The notes below the pieces were generated by a model. The model saw nothing but the letters and a program-made list of their open reading frames with translations, was not told where the DNA came from and did no database searches. A stretch of 64,000 nucleotides of DNA from an uncultured Prevotellaceae bacterium (GTDB taxonomy: Bacteria > Bacteroidota > Bacteroidia > Bacteroidales > Bacteroidaceae): contig CACWSX010000013.1 in assembly GCA_902763615.1 (NCBI GenBank), positions 1 through 64,000 on the forward strand, read 5' to 3'. How positions within the stretch are numbered: position 1 is the first letter of the stretch; the number at the start of each line of letters is the position of its first letter. A program made the translations under genes and the position numbers. Positions 15,197 to 24,109 of this stretch are shown here, in pieces.

Positions 15197-17647
15197 TCAG
15201 TCAGGACGAGAGGAAGTGACAATTGACACGCTGCCAGGTGTCAGACCTTCTGACTGTGCCGTGAGTGAAAGTGACGACGGTTGACGGCTGCTTTGGACGA
15301 GCACCTGCGCCAGACCGTTGAAGGCGGGGATGGTGAATTTACGGCAATCTTGTTGACGGGGATGATCATCGCCCAGATAGGCCGGGTCGCCATTGCCAGC
15401 ACCTAGGATGTGCCCTGCGCCCTCTAAACAGAAGGTCAGCACCGGACAGGCATCGGGCACCACGCGACCCTTAGCATCCTGCACCTCGATGGTGACCACC
15501 GCCACATCGCGACCGTCGGCTTTGAGCAACGTACGGTCGGCCTTTACAACCAGTCGGCTGGCGGGCTTGGTGGTCTCGATGGTCTGCGTCATCACCCGCC
15601 TGCCATTCTTATAGCCGACGGCAACCACCTTGCCGGGCCGATAGATAGCGTTCCACTTCAGATGACCGTTCTTAGGCATTGTCTGACGGCCCAGTTTCTT
15701 GCCATTCACCGTCAGTTCCACCTCGTCGCAGTTACTATAAGCCCACAGTTCCACCGTTTCGCCCTCATGACCTGCCAGGTTCCAATGGGGGAAGATGTGC
15801 AACACGGGCTCGTCAGTCCACCACGACTTCAGATACCAGGCCTCGTCTTTCCAGAATCCGCAGTAGTCGAGGATGCCGAACTCAGAATCGTGGGCGGGAT
15901 AGGATAGCGGATTGGGCTCGCCGCGATAGTCGAAGCCAGTCCAATAGAACAGTCCTCCAGCCCATGGACGCTCGTCATAAAACTTCCAGCCGCGCTCGAT
16001 GATATTTTCATAGTTTTGCTCGTTCGTACGGTTCAGGCTAACCATGCGTCCCGGGTACTCGGGCTGTTTGAAATACCAACCGCGTGTGCCACAGCCCGTT
16101 GTCTCTTCCGTTCCGACGATGCGCCATGAGGGGTTCGCCTTCTTACGGTTGTCCACATCGTTCTGTACAATATAGTTGAAACCCACCACATCGAGGCCTT
16201 TTATCAGTTCCGTACCGCCGGCATTGGCCACCGTGCTGGGACGCGTGGGGTCATAGAGGCGCGTATATTCGCGCATGGCCTCGGCCAGACGGGTTCCCTG
16301 AATATTGTTCTCTATACCCCACTCCTCGTTACCGTCGCTCCAGAGGATGATGCAGGGGTGGTTTCTATCACGTTTGATCATACGTTCCAATAGCCGCAGA
16401 TGCTCCTCGTTGATACCCATCAGGCGGTTCTCGTCAATCACCAGGATTCCCTCGCGGTCGCAGATGTCGAGCAAGGCCGGTGTCATGGGGTTATGCGAGG
16501 CACGGTAGGCATTACACCCGAACTGCTTGAGCTGACGGATGCGCCAAGCCTGTAGGGCATCGGGAATAGCCGAACCAACGCCGGCATGATCCTGATGCAG
16601 GTTCACACCCTTCAGCTTCAGCGGCTGGCCATTAAGCAGGAAGCCACGGTCGGCATCAAACATGATTTCGCGGATGCCCGTAGTGGTTTCATAGACATCC
16701 ACAACCCTGCCGTCCACCTTCACCATGGTCTCCACCTTATACAGATAGGGGTCGGTAGTGCTCCACAGATGCGGATTCGTGAGCTTCATGACATGCTGCG
16801 TCATACGCGTCTCCTTGGCTTTCAGCGGGTTCTGGTGTCCATTGGCACGGGCCACCTCCTGCCCCTCGGCATCTATGAGCCGCTGCTCCACCTCATACTG
16901 CTGTGTCTTCAGACTGCTGTTCGTCACCTCGGTCTTGATATGCAGCATCACCACGTCGTACGGTTCCTTCAGTTCTGCATAGACAAACGTCCCGAAGGGA
17001 GCCACGCTCACCTCGGCCGACTTCTCCAGCCACACATCGCGGTAGATACCGGCACCTTCGTAGAACCAGCCCTCCTCCAACGAGGCATCGGCACGTACGC
17101 AGATCAGGTTATCCTCCCCGTATTTCACATAAGGAGTGATGTCGTACACCTGAGTGGCATAGCCACTGGGTTCCGTGCCCATGTAGAACCCGTTGAACCA
17201 CACCTGCGCCGAACGGAAGATGCCGTCGAAACGCAGCATCAGTCGCTTCCCCAGGTCGTTCCCGTCTATCTTGATCACCTTGCGATACCACCCCACGCTA
17301 GTTTCGGGATATTTGTAGCCCACCGTCTTGTAGCCATGCGAGTGACTGGCTTCACGGGCATAGGCCAGCGTCGTCACCCAATCGTGGGGCACGGTGACGG
17401 TCTGCCAGGCGGCATCATCGAATTTCTGTGCATAAGGACCCTCGTTGTGGATGGAGTTTGCCTTCGTCAGGTAGTTGAAGTACTCCGTGCCACAGCCAAA
17501 GTCCTTCGCCGGGTCGGCAGCATGGCCAAAAGCGAATTTCCAGCCTTCATCGAGCAGGATTTTCTCTCTTACGTTCTGGGCGTTCACACCAAGGGCGACC
17601 ATCACCCAACACCCAACAACCATCACCCAACACCTCATTTTCTTCAT
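15197..17647 (-). CDS. GH2 glycoside hydrolase with C-terminal Ig-like domains
   Basis: About 816 residues from ATG 17647, which places a signal peptide at the N-terminus (MKKMRCWVMV...VNAQ); the longer frame adds 21 non-signal residues. GH2 features are the jelly-roll (WQTVTVPHDW, VGWYRKVI, GWFYEGAGIYRDVWLEK), barrel (YRASHNPMTPALLDICDREG), acid/base Glu in IILWSDGNEEW and probable nucleophile in VGTEETTGCGTRG, a layout like the DUF4982-type beta-galactosidases. The C-terminal beta domains contain KADRTLLKADGRDVAVVTIE and GAGHILGAGNGDP. It is probably a periplasmic exo-enzyme of pectin side chains. Its promoter is shared back to back with the PL1 operon. A 21-bp repeat encodes part of its signal peptide. 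Confidence 0.9.
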   Translation of the reverse strand: MKKMRCWVMVVGCWVMVALGVNAQNVREKILLDEGWKFAFGHAADPAKDFGCGTEYFNYLTKANSIHNEGPYAQKFDDAAWQTVTVPHDWVTTLAYAREASHSHGYKTVGYKYPETSVGWYRKVIKIDGNDLGKRLMLRFDGIFRSAQVWFNGFYMGTEPSGYATQVYDITPYVKYGEDNLICVRADASLEEGWFYEGAGIYRDVWLEKSAEVSVAPFGTFVYAELKEPYDVVMLHIKTEVTNSSLKTQQYEVEQRLIDAEGQEVARANGHQNPLKAKETRMTQHVMKLTNPHLWSTTDPYLYKVETMVKVDGRVVDVYETTTGIREIMFDADRGFLLNGQPLKLKGVNLHQDHAGVGSAIPDALQAWRIRQLKQFGCNAYRASHNPMTPALLDICDREGILVIDENRLMGINEEHLRLLERMIKRDRNHPCIILWSDGNEEWGIENNIQGTRLAEAMREYTRLYDPTRPSTVANAGGTELIKGLDVVGFNYIVQNDVDNRKKANPSWRIVGTEETTGCGTRGWYFKQPEYPGRMVSLNRTNEQNYENIIERGWKFYDERPWAGGLFYWTGFDYRGEPNPLSYPAHDSEFGILDYCGFWKDEAWYLKSWWTDEPVLHIFPHWNLAGHEGETVELWAYSNCDEVELTVNGKKLGRQTMPKNGHLKWNAIYRPGKVVAVGYKNGRRVMTQTIETTKPASRLVVKADRTLLKADGRDVAVVTIEVQDAKGRVVPDACPVLTFCLEGAGHILGAGNGDPAYLGDDHPRQQDCRKFTIPAFNGLAQVLVQSSRQPSSLSLTAQSEGLTPGSVSIVTSSRPD
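17598..17634. repeat. 21-bp-period repeat encoding the GH2 signal peptide
   Basis: ACCATCACCCAACACC occurs at 17598-17613 and again at 17619-17634. On the coding strand this duplicates Trp-Val-Met-Val within the hydrophobic core, so the repeat length of seven codons keeps the frame. Confidence 0.85.
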
Positions 17648-17677
17648 ATCGTCATTGTTTTGATTCAATTTCGTCCG

Positions 17678-17714
17678 CAAAGATACCTTTTTTTTAGGAC
17701 ATAAGTACATAAGT
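17678..17714 (-). promoter_or_regulatory. GH2 promoter with a tandem ACATAAGT site
   Basis: TATCTTTG on the minus strand (17678-17685) lies 31 bases before the GH2 ATG. Directly behind it, ACATAAGT is repeated head to tail at 17699-17706 and 17707-17714, in the -33 area of this promoter and on the upstream side of the divergent PL1 promoter. A regulator could bind there and control both directions. Confidence 0.6.
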
Positions 17715-17737
17715 ACGCATTTTTTTGTTTTTTTTTG

Positions 17738-17767
17738 TTTGTATATCTTAAAAAAGTATTACCTTCG
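17738..17767 (+). promoter_or_regulatory. Probable promoter of the PL1/GH2 operon
   Basis: TTTG (17738-17741), an 18-nt spacer and TACCTTCG (17760-17767), one base from TANNTTTG, lie 35 bases before the PL1 ATG. Confidence 0.55.
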
Positions 17768-17801
17768 CACCGCAATCATACAAAAGTACTAAAACAAACA
17801 A

Positions 17802-20800
17802 ATGAAACAGACTATCATTATCTTCGCTTTAGCAGTCGCGTCTCTCGCCACCAACACTCTGAGTGCCCAGCACCTGGCATTCCCCGGCGCACAAGGCTGG
17901 GGACGCTATGCCGAGGGTGGACGCAAGGGAACAGTATATCACGTGACCAACCTGAACGACTCAGGCAGCGGATCGTTGCGCGATGCTGTGAGCCAGCCCA
18001 ACCGCATCGTGGTGTTCGACGTGAGCGGGGTCATTCGTATCAATTCACGCATCGTATTCAAGAACAACCTCTACGTGGCCGGACAGACGGCTCCCGGCGA
18101 GGGCATCACCGTGTATGGCGACGGTGTATCGTTCTCTGGTGCCGACAACAGCATCGTGCGTTATATGCGCTTCCGCATGGGCGCCGTCGGCACAAAGGAC
18201 AAGGACTGTGCCGGCATCGCCAACGGACAGAACATGATCTTCGACCACTGCTCATTTGCCTGGGGACAGGACGAGAATTTCTCCATCAACTGGGATAACA
18301 AGGGAACGGCGCCGAAGAACATCACCCTGATGAACTCGATTGTGGGACAGGGACTGATGACGCACTCAGCCGGCGGACTGATGCAGGCAGAGAACATCAC
18401 GCTCTACCGGATTCTGATGGTCGATAACTCCACCCGCAACTTCAAGGTAAAGGGCATCAACCAATACGCCAACAACTTGGTGTACAACTGGAAAAACGCG
18501 GCCTATAACATGGGAGGCGACTCTGAGGGCCTGTCGTACGCCAATATCGAGAGTAACCTCTTTATCAACGGACCTGCCGTAGGCGGAAACTGTCTGACGG
18601 GCGGCAACAGCAATTTCCACTTCTACGGAGCTGACAACTGGCAGGACTCGAACCGCGACGGCATTTACAACCCCACAGAGTTTACAGGCGACGGCGGCGG
18701 CAATCGTCAGGCAACGCCCTACGACTACCCCGCACTGGAGAAATGGCCTGCCAGGGAACTGATCGACAAGCTGCTGCCCGACGTAGGCGCCTCCCTGCCC
18801 TATCGCGACCTGGCCGACTGCTATATGGTCGACGAGGTCATGTCGTTCGGCAAGAAGGGCAATCTGATTACCAATGAGAACGAGTTGCCTTTCGGCGTGC
18901 CCACCTCATGGAACTGGTTCAAGGGCGAGAAGCCGGCCGACAGCGACGGCGATGGCATGCCCGACAGTTGGGAGAAGACCCACGGCACCGACCCTGCTAA
19001 GGATGATGCGATGAGGATGGCCGACAATGGCTATGCCAACATCGAGAACTATATCAACGGCATCACCCGCGATGACCGTCAGTTCTTCCTGCGCCGGCCC
19101 TACACGCTGCAACTGGCCTCAGCCACCACCAGCAGCCTTACCCTGCAATGGGCAGACTATACCGAGGGCGAAGATGGCTTTATCGTGGAGATGCAGCAGG
19201 ACGGACAATTCGTGGAAGTCGGACGCACCAACTCTTCGTTCATCACTATTAACTCTCCTTCTCTACGCCCCGCTACAGCCTACGTCGTGCGCGTCTGTGC
19301 CTATCAGGGTGACCAGCGGTCGGACTACACCCCGGATCTTACCGTCAAGACCCGTCCTGAGCAAGCCGACATCATCGACGTGGAGACATTCAAGGGCAAT
19401 GGCGAGGGCGAATGGCTTATCAATCCTTTGGACGACGAGACCATTACCCTGACGGAAGCCACACCGAAGACGGCCGTCGTCGTGTATACCGATGCCAACG
19501 TCACCATCGCGGGCGAGGGCTATATCAGCGGTCAGGCCTCGATGAACAAGGCCGGCAACGGTACCCTCACCATTCAGAGCGACCAGCAGTATGAGGGCGC
19601 TACCGTCATGCATGCCGGTACCTACGCATTTACCTCACTCAAGAACGGCGGCGAGCCCAGCGGTCTGGGCAAGAGTCAGGAGTTTGCCCAGAACTGGGTG
19701 ATGGACGGCGGCACCTGGCTCTATACGGGCGGAACGACCACCACCAACCGTTCGGCACGGCTCTACAACGACACCGAACTCAACATCGCCGATAAGACTG
19801 CTGTCATGACCATGAACGGCAGTTTCGAGGGCCAAGGCGACCTGACCGTCAACGGCGAAGGACAACTGCTCGTAAACACACCCGACTTCTTTAAGTTCGA
19901 CGGCGACCTGATCATGAAGGGCGGTTCAACTAAACTAGCCTCGAAGGCCATCTCCGACAAGGGCATCGGCACAGCCTCCAGACTTGTGATGGCAGGTGGT
20001 CAATTCATTACCATCGGGAAAAACGAGAGCAGCGTGACCTATAATTTCCCCATCGAGGCGGTGGCAGGCACCACATCAACCGTCGACTTCGATCTGTGGA
20101 ACACCAACAAATGCAAGGTCAGCGGCACAGGCACCCTGATATGGAACGTGCACTATTTGCGCGAATACATCGAGGGTAACTGGGACAACTATACGGGTCA
20201 CCTCATTATCAACGGCACAGGCAAGAACGGCCAGAGCCAGTTTGCCATCCGCAATGGTGTGGGCGTGAAGAACGCCACCATCCAACTGAAAGGCAACGCC
20301 ACCATCAACGGTGCCAAAAACGCATCGACCTACTATTTGGGTGGACTCTCCGGTGAGGCCACTTCCGCCCTCTGGGGTTTCAACGTAAAACAGAAGGGCG
20401 AAGGCACCTGGGTGGTAGGCACAGCCAATACCAATGAGACTTTCCACGGTGTAATCAACAACAACGACCAGGCCGGCACCCACCCTGGCACCACCAGCAT
20501 CGAGAAACAAGGCTCGGGCGACTGGCGACTGATGGGCAAGAACGACTATAGCGGCACCACAACCGTCACCTCCGGACGACTCATCGTCAACGGCCAACAC
20601 ACCGGCAAAGGCAGCATCACCGTTCGCAAGGGTGCCATACTGGCCGGCAAGGGCTCGCTGACAGGTGTAACGACGATTAACGATGGCGGCATCCTGCAGG
20701 TGGGCGACACGCTGGCCAACGACAAGGGACTCACCTTCAACGGCGGTCTGAAACTCAACAGCGGCGCTATCCTCCGGCTGAACGATGCCACAATGGAAAC

Positions 20801-21071
20801 CGACTTCAAGGCAGGCGACCTGATCAAGGTCTTTACCGGCAAGGCGACCGGTGAGTTTGCCGACATCCAGCCTGCCACCCCGGGCGAAGGCCTCGTCTGG
20901 GACACATCGGAACTCTATACTTCAGGCTTGCTCAAGGTCACTACGAGCAGCAGCATCAGTCACATCCGGATGGAAAAAAACAACGGTGCCGTCTACGACT
21001 TAGGCGGGCACCGTCATACGAAAGCCGGGAAAGGTATCGTCATCCAAAACGGCCGGAAATACACAAATTAG
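17802..21071 (+). CDS. PL1-type pectate lyase with FN3 and autotransporter-like repeats
   Basis: The 1089-residue protein has a signal peptide (to SAQ22). Residues about 24-435 match the right-handed beta-helix PL1 lyases of Bacteroidetes (FPGAQGWGRYAEGGR, VYHVTNLNDSGSGSLRDAV, NNLYVAGQTAPGEGITVYG, YMRFRMGA, FDHCSFAWGQDE). Lyases of this type cleave polygalacturonan by beta-elimination. A Ca-binding-like DSDGDGMPDSW motif follows, then an FN3-like domain (about 440-525). From about 545 to 1045 come strands like passenger-associated repeats (GTLTIQSDQQYEGATVMHAG, YSGTTTVTSGRLIVNG). The end (VYDLGGHRHTKAGKGIVIQNG) resembles Bacteroidetes sorting C-termini, so surface display or secretion is likely. 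It is the first gene of an operon with a GH2. Confidence 0.9.
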   Translation: MKQTIIIFALAVASLATNTLSAQHLAFPGAQGWGRYAEGGRKGTVYHVTNLNDSGSGSLRDAVSQPNRIVVFDVSGVIRINSRIVFKNNLYVAGQTAPGEGITVYGDGVSFSGADNSIVRYMRFRMGAVGTKDKDCAGIANGQNMIFDHCSFAWGQDENFSINWDNKGTAPKNITLMNSIVGQGLMTHSAGGLMQAENITLYRILMVDNSTRNFKVKGINQYANNLVYNWKNAAYNMGGDSEGLSYANIESNLFINGPAVGGNCLTGGNSNFHFYGADNWQDSNRDGIYNPTEFTGDGGGNRQATPYDYPALEKWPARELIDKLLPDVGASLPYRDLADCYMVDEVMSFGKKGNLITNENELPFGVPTSWNWFKGEKPADSDGDGMPDSWEKTHGTDPAKDDAMRMADNGYANIENYINGITRDDRQFFLRRPYTLQLASATTSSLTLQWADYTEGEDGFIVEMQQDGQFVEVGRTNSSFITINSPSLRPATAYVVRVCAYQGDQRSDYTPDLTVKTRPEQADIIDVETFKGNGEGEWLINPLDDETITLTEATPKTAVVVYTDANVTIAGEGYISGQASMNKAGNGTLTIQSDQQYEGATVMHAGTYAFTSLKNGGEPSGLGKSQEFAQNWVMDGGTWLYTGGTTTTNRSARLYNDTELNIADKTAVMTMNGSFEGQGDLTVNGEGQLLVNTPDFFKFDGDLIMKGGSTKLASKAISDKGIGTASRLVMAGGQFITIGKNESSVTYNFPIEAVAGTTSTVDFDLWNTNKCKVSGTGTLIWNVHYLREYIEGNWDNYTGHLIINGTGKNGQSQFAIRNGVGVKNATIQLKGNATINGAKNASTYYLGGLSGEATSALWGFNVKQKGEGTWVVGTANTNETFHGVINNNDQAGTHPGTTSIEKQGSGDWRLMGKNDYSGTTTVTSGRLIVNGQHTGKGSITVRKGAILAGKGSLTGVTTINDGGILQVGDTLANDKGLTFNGGLKLNSGAILRLNDATMETDFKAGDLIKVFTGKATGEFADIQPATPGEGLVWDTSELYTSGLLKVTTSSSISHIRMEKNNGAVYDLGGHRHTKAGKGIVIQNGRKYTN

Positions 21072-21105
21072 TATCACACTCGACAAGAACTGCTCTACCT
21101 CTGAA

Positions 21106-24048
21106 ATGAAAAAAAACAAACTTCACATCACCGTTATGATGGTGCTGCTGGCTATCTGCGGCAGCACGAATGCCAAGAAACTGAACTTCAATGCCGGATG
21201 GCGGTTGCAGGTGGGCGATGTCAAAGGCGCCCTAGAGCCGGAATGCGATGACCGCGACTGGCAGGCCGTTACCCTACCCTATGCCTTCAATGGCAGCGAG
21301 GCCTTCAAGAAAGACATTGTAGACCTGACCGACACCATCGTCTGGTATCGTAAGAGATTCTCTATGGAGAGCCATGAACTGAAAGGCAAAAAGGTCCTGA
21401 TTGAGTTTGAGGGCGTGCGTCAGGGGGCCGACTTCTACCTGAACGGTCACCACCTCGGTTTCAGCGAGAATGGGGTGATGGCCTGCGGCTTCGACCTGAC
21501 GCCCTATGTCAAGGCGGGTGAGAACGTGCTGGCAGTGCGTTGTGACAACAGTTGGACCTACCGTTCACGCCAGCACGACAGCCGCTACCAGTGGAACGAC
21601 CGCAACTTCAACGCCAACTACGGCGGTATCCCCAAGAATGTGTATCTACACATCACCGGTCTTCTCTACCAGACGCTCCCGCTCTATTCGAATCTGGGCA
21701 CTACCGGCACCTATATCTATGCCACCGATTTCGACATCGCCAACCACCGGGCTACGATACATGCCGAATCTCAGGTGAAGAATGACGACAACAAGCCGCA
21801 CACGTTTTCGCTGATGGCCAAGATGCTTGATGCCGACGGACACGAAGTGACCCGTTTCAACGGCAAACGCATTACCATGCAACCAGGTGAGACGCGTATC
21901 GTACATATTAGCCAGCCGGTCAGCGGCCTTCATTTCTGGTCGTGGGGCTATGGCTATCTGTACACCGTCGAGACAGCCATCATGGAAGGTTCTGACTGCT
22001 ACGATGTCGTTACCACGCGGACAGGTTTCCGCAAGACACGCTTCGGTGAAGGTAAGATCTGGCTCAACGACCGTGTGCTAATGGTGCACGGCTATGCCCA
22101 GCGCACCAGCAACGAGTGGCCCGGTGTAGGCATCTCGGTGCCGGCCTGGCTGAGCGACTATAGCAATCACCTGATGGTGGAATCGGGCGGTAATCTGGTA
22201 CGCTGGATGCATGTCACACCATGGAAACAGGATATCGAGTCGTGCGACCGTGTGGGACTGATCCAGGCCATGCCTGCCGGGGATGCCGAGAAGGATGTGA
22301 CGGGTGCGCGCTGGACACAGCGTACTGAACTGATGCGCGATGCCATCATCTACAACCGCAACAATCCCAGTATCCTGTTCTATGAGGGTGGCAATGAGAG
22401 CATCTCGCGTGAGCACATGCTCGAACTGAAACAGATCCGCGACACCTACGACCCCTACGGCGGACGAGCCATCGGCAGCCGGGAGATGCTGGATATCGAC
22501 GAGGCGGAATATGGCGGCGAGATGCTTTATATCAACAAGTCGAAGAAGCATCCCATGTGGGCCATGGAATACTGTCGCGACGAGGGTCTGCGCAAATACT
22601 GGGACAGCTACAGCTACCCCTTCCACCAGGAGGGCGACGGACCGCTCTACCGCGACAAGCCTGCCTATGAATACAACCACAACATGGACCAGTTTGCCGT
22701 TGAGATGGTGCGTCGCTGGTACGACTACTGGCTGGAGCGTCCCGGCACAGGCACACGCGTCAGTAGCGGGGGTGTGAAGATCATCTTCTCCGACACCAAC
22801 ACCCATCATCGCGGCGAGTCGAACTATCGCACCAGCGGTGTCACCGATGCCATGCGCCTGCCGAAGGATGCCTTCTTTGCCCATCAGGTGATGTGGAGCG
22901 GATGGGTCGATGACGAACAACCTGGGACTTATATCATCGGACACTGGAACTATGACAAGGAAACCGTCTGCAAGCCCGTCTATGTGGTATCTACCGCCGA
23001 CGAAGTGGAGTTGTTGATAAATGGGAAAAACCTTGGTAAAGGCCGGCGTGACTACCACTACCTGCACACCTTCGACAGCGTGCGTTATGAACCGGGCGTG
23101 CTTGTTGCTATCGGCTCTGACGGCAGTCGCTACCAGTTGGAGACGGCAGGAGAGCCCTATCAACTGAAGCTGACGACGATCGAGAATCCTGAAGGCATGA
23201 AGGCCGATGGTGCCGATATGGCCATCCTGCAAGTGGAGGTCATCGACCAGCAGGGGCGTCGCTGTCCGCTCGACAACCGGCTCATTCATTTCTCATTGAT
23301 AGGAGAAGGTCGCTGGATAGGTGGTATCGCCACAGGACAGGCTGGTAACTATGTCGGTGCTTTATCACTCCCTGTAGAGTGCGGCGTCAACCGTGTGCTG
23401 ATCCGCAGTACCGTAAATGCAGGCGACATCACCATCTATGCCAGTGCCGACGGTCTGAAGGGCGTCACGCGAGCCGTCATCAAGACCCATGCAGTTGATG
23501 TAGAAGACCAACTGCCCGCCTTGACACTGAAGCCCCGCCTGGAACGTGGCGAGACTCCTCTGACCTCCTCTTATACAGAAAAAGCCAAGGGCATCGGCAT
23601 CCTGTCGGCCAAGGCTGGCTTCGACAGCGATCATGCCTCACGCAGCTATGATGACAACGAACTGTCGGAATGGAAGAACGATGGGCAGTTGTCGACGGCT
23701 TGGATCACGTATCGTTTGGAGCGCAAGGCCGTCGTCAGCGACATCTGTCTGAAGCTCACCGGCTGGCGCCTGCGCAGCTATCCTCTGGAGATCTATGCCG
23801 GCAAGCGACTCATCTGGAGCGGCGAGACACCCCGTAGTCTGGGTTATGTACATCTGAAACCCACACAACCGGTTAAGACCAACGAGGTGACCATCCGACT
23901 GAAAGGTGCCGGCAAGGACAAGGATGCCTTCGGGGGTATTGTTGAAGTGGCAGAACCCGCCGCAGGTGAACTTGACCTCTTCAAAGCCAAAGACGGCGAA
24001 AAGACCAGAAGCGAACTGCGTATCGTAGAAGCAGAGTTTCTGGAATAG
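21106..24048 (+). CDS. GH2 glycoside hydrolase with C-terminal discoidin-like domain
   Basis: The 980-residue protein starts with a signal peptide (to about NAKK). The GH2 jelly-roll (LNFNAGWRLQVGD, ADFYLNGHHLGFSENGVMA), barrel, acid/base Glu in SILFYEGGNES and a likely nucleophile Glu in MWAMEYCRDEG are visible. Ig-like domains follow (KADGADMAILQVEVIDQQGR). The last ~130 residues (ELSEWKNDGQLSTAWITYRL through ITLRLKG-like strands) look like an F5/8-type C carbohydrate-binding fold. It sits 34 bases after the PL1 gene and before a strong terminator, so the two are co-transcribed. The exact bond is unknown; beta-galactosidase or a related exo-activity is likely. Confidence 0.88.
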   Translation: MKKNKLHITVMMVLLAICGSTNAKKLNFNAGWRLQVGDVKGALEPECDDRDWQAVTLPYAFNGSEAFKKDIVDLTDTIVWYRKRFSMESHELKGKKVLIEFEGVRQGADFYLNGHHLGFSENGVMACGFDLTPYVKAGENVLAVRCDNSWTYRSRQHDSRYQWNDRNFNANYGGIPKNVYLHITGLLYQTLPLYSNLGTTGTYIYATDFDIANHRATIHAESQVKNDDNKPHTFSLMAKMLDADGHEVTRFNGKRITMQPGETRIVHISQPVSGLHFWSWGYGYLYTVETAIMEGSDCYDVVTTRTGFRKTRFGEGKIWLNDRVLMVHGYAQRTSNEWPGVGISVPAWLSDYSNHLMVESGGNLVRWMHVTPWKQDIESCDRVGLIQAMPAGDAEKDVTGARWTQRTELMRDAIIYNRNNPSILFYEGGNESISREHMLELKQIRDTYDPYGGRAIGSREMLDIDEAEYGGEMLYINKSKKHPMWAMEYCRDEGLRKYWDSYSYPFHQEGDGPLYRDKPAYEYNHNMDQFAVEMVRRWYDYWLERPGTGTRVSSGGVKIIFSDTNTHHRGESNYRTSGVTDAMRLPKDAFFAHQVMWSGWVDDEQPGTYIIGHWNYDKETVCKPVYVVSTADEVELLINGKNLGKGRRDYHYLHTFDSVRYEPGVLVAIGSDGSRYQLETAGEPYQLKLTTIENPEGMKADGADMAILQVEVIDQQGRRCPLDNRLIHFSLIGEGRWIGGIATGQAGNYVGALSLPVECGVNRVLIRSTVNAGDITIYASADGLKGVTRAVIKTHAVDVEDQLPALTLKPRLERGETPLTSSYTEKAKGIGILSAKAGFDSDHASRSYDDNELSEWKNDGQLSTAWITYRLERKAVVSDICLKLTGWRLRSYPLEIYAGKRLIWSGETPRSLGYVHLKPTQPVKTNEVTIRLKGAGKDKDAFGGIVEVAEPAAGELDLFKAKDGEKTRSELRIVEAEFLE

Positions 24049-24049
24049 A

Positions 24050-24090
24050 AAACAAGAATCCCCGCTCAGGCCGAGCGGGGATTCTTGTTT
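24050..24090. terminator. Bidirectional terminator between convergent operons
   Basis: A perfect 18-bp stem (24050-24067 with 24073-24090) has a 5-nt loop and T-rich ends on both strands. It ends the rightward PL1/GH2 operon and the leftward SusCD operon, whose last stop is at 24110. Confidence 0.93.
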
Positions 24091-24109
24091 GATTTTCGTA
24101 TTTAGCATC

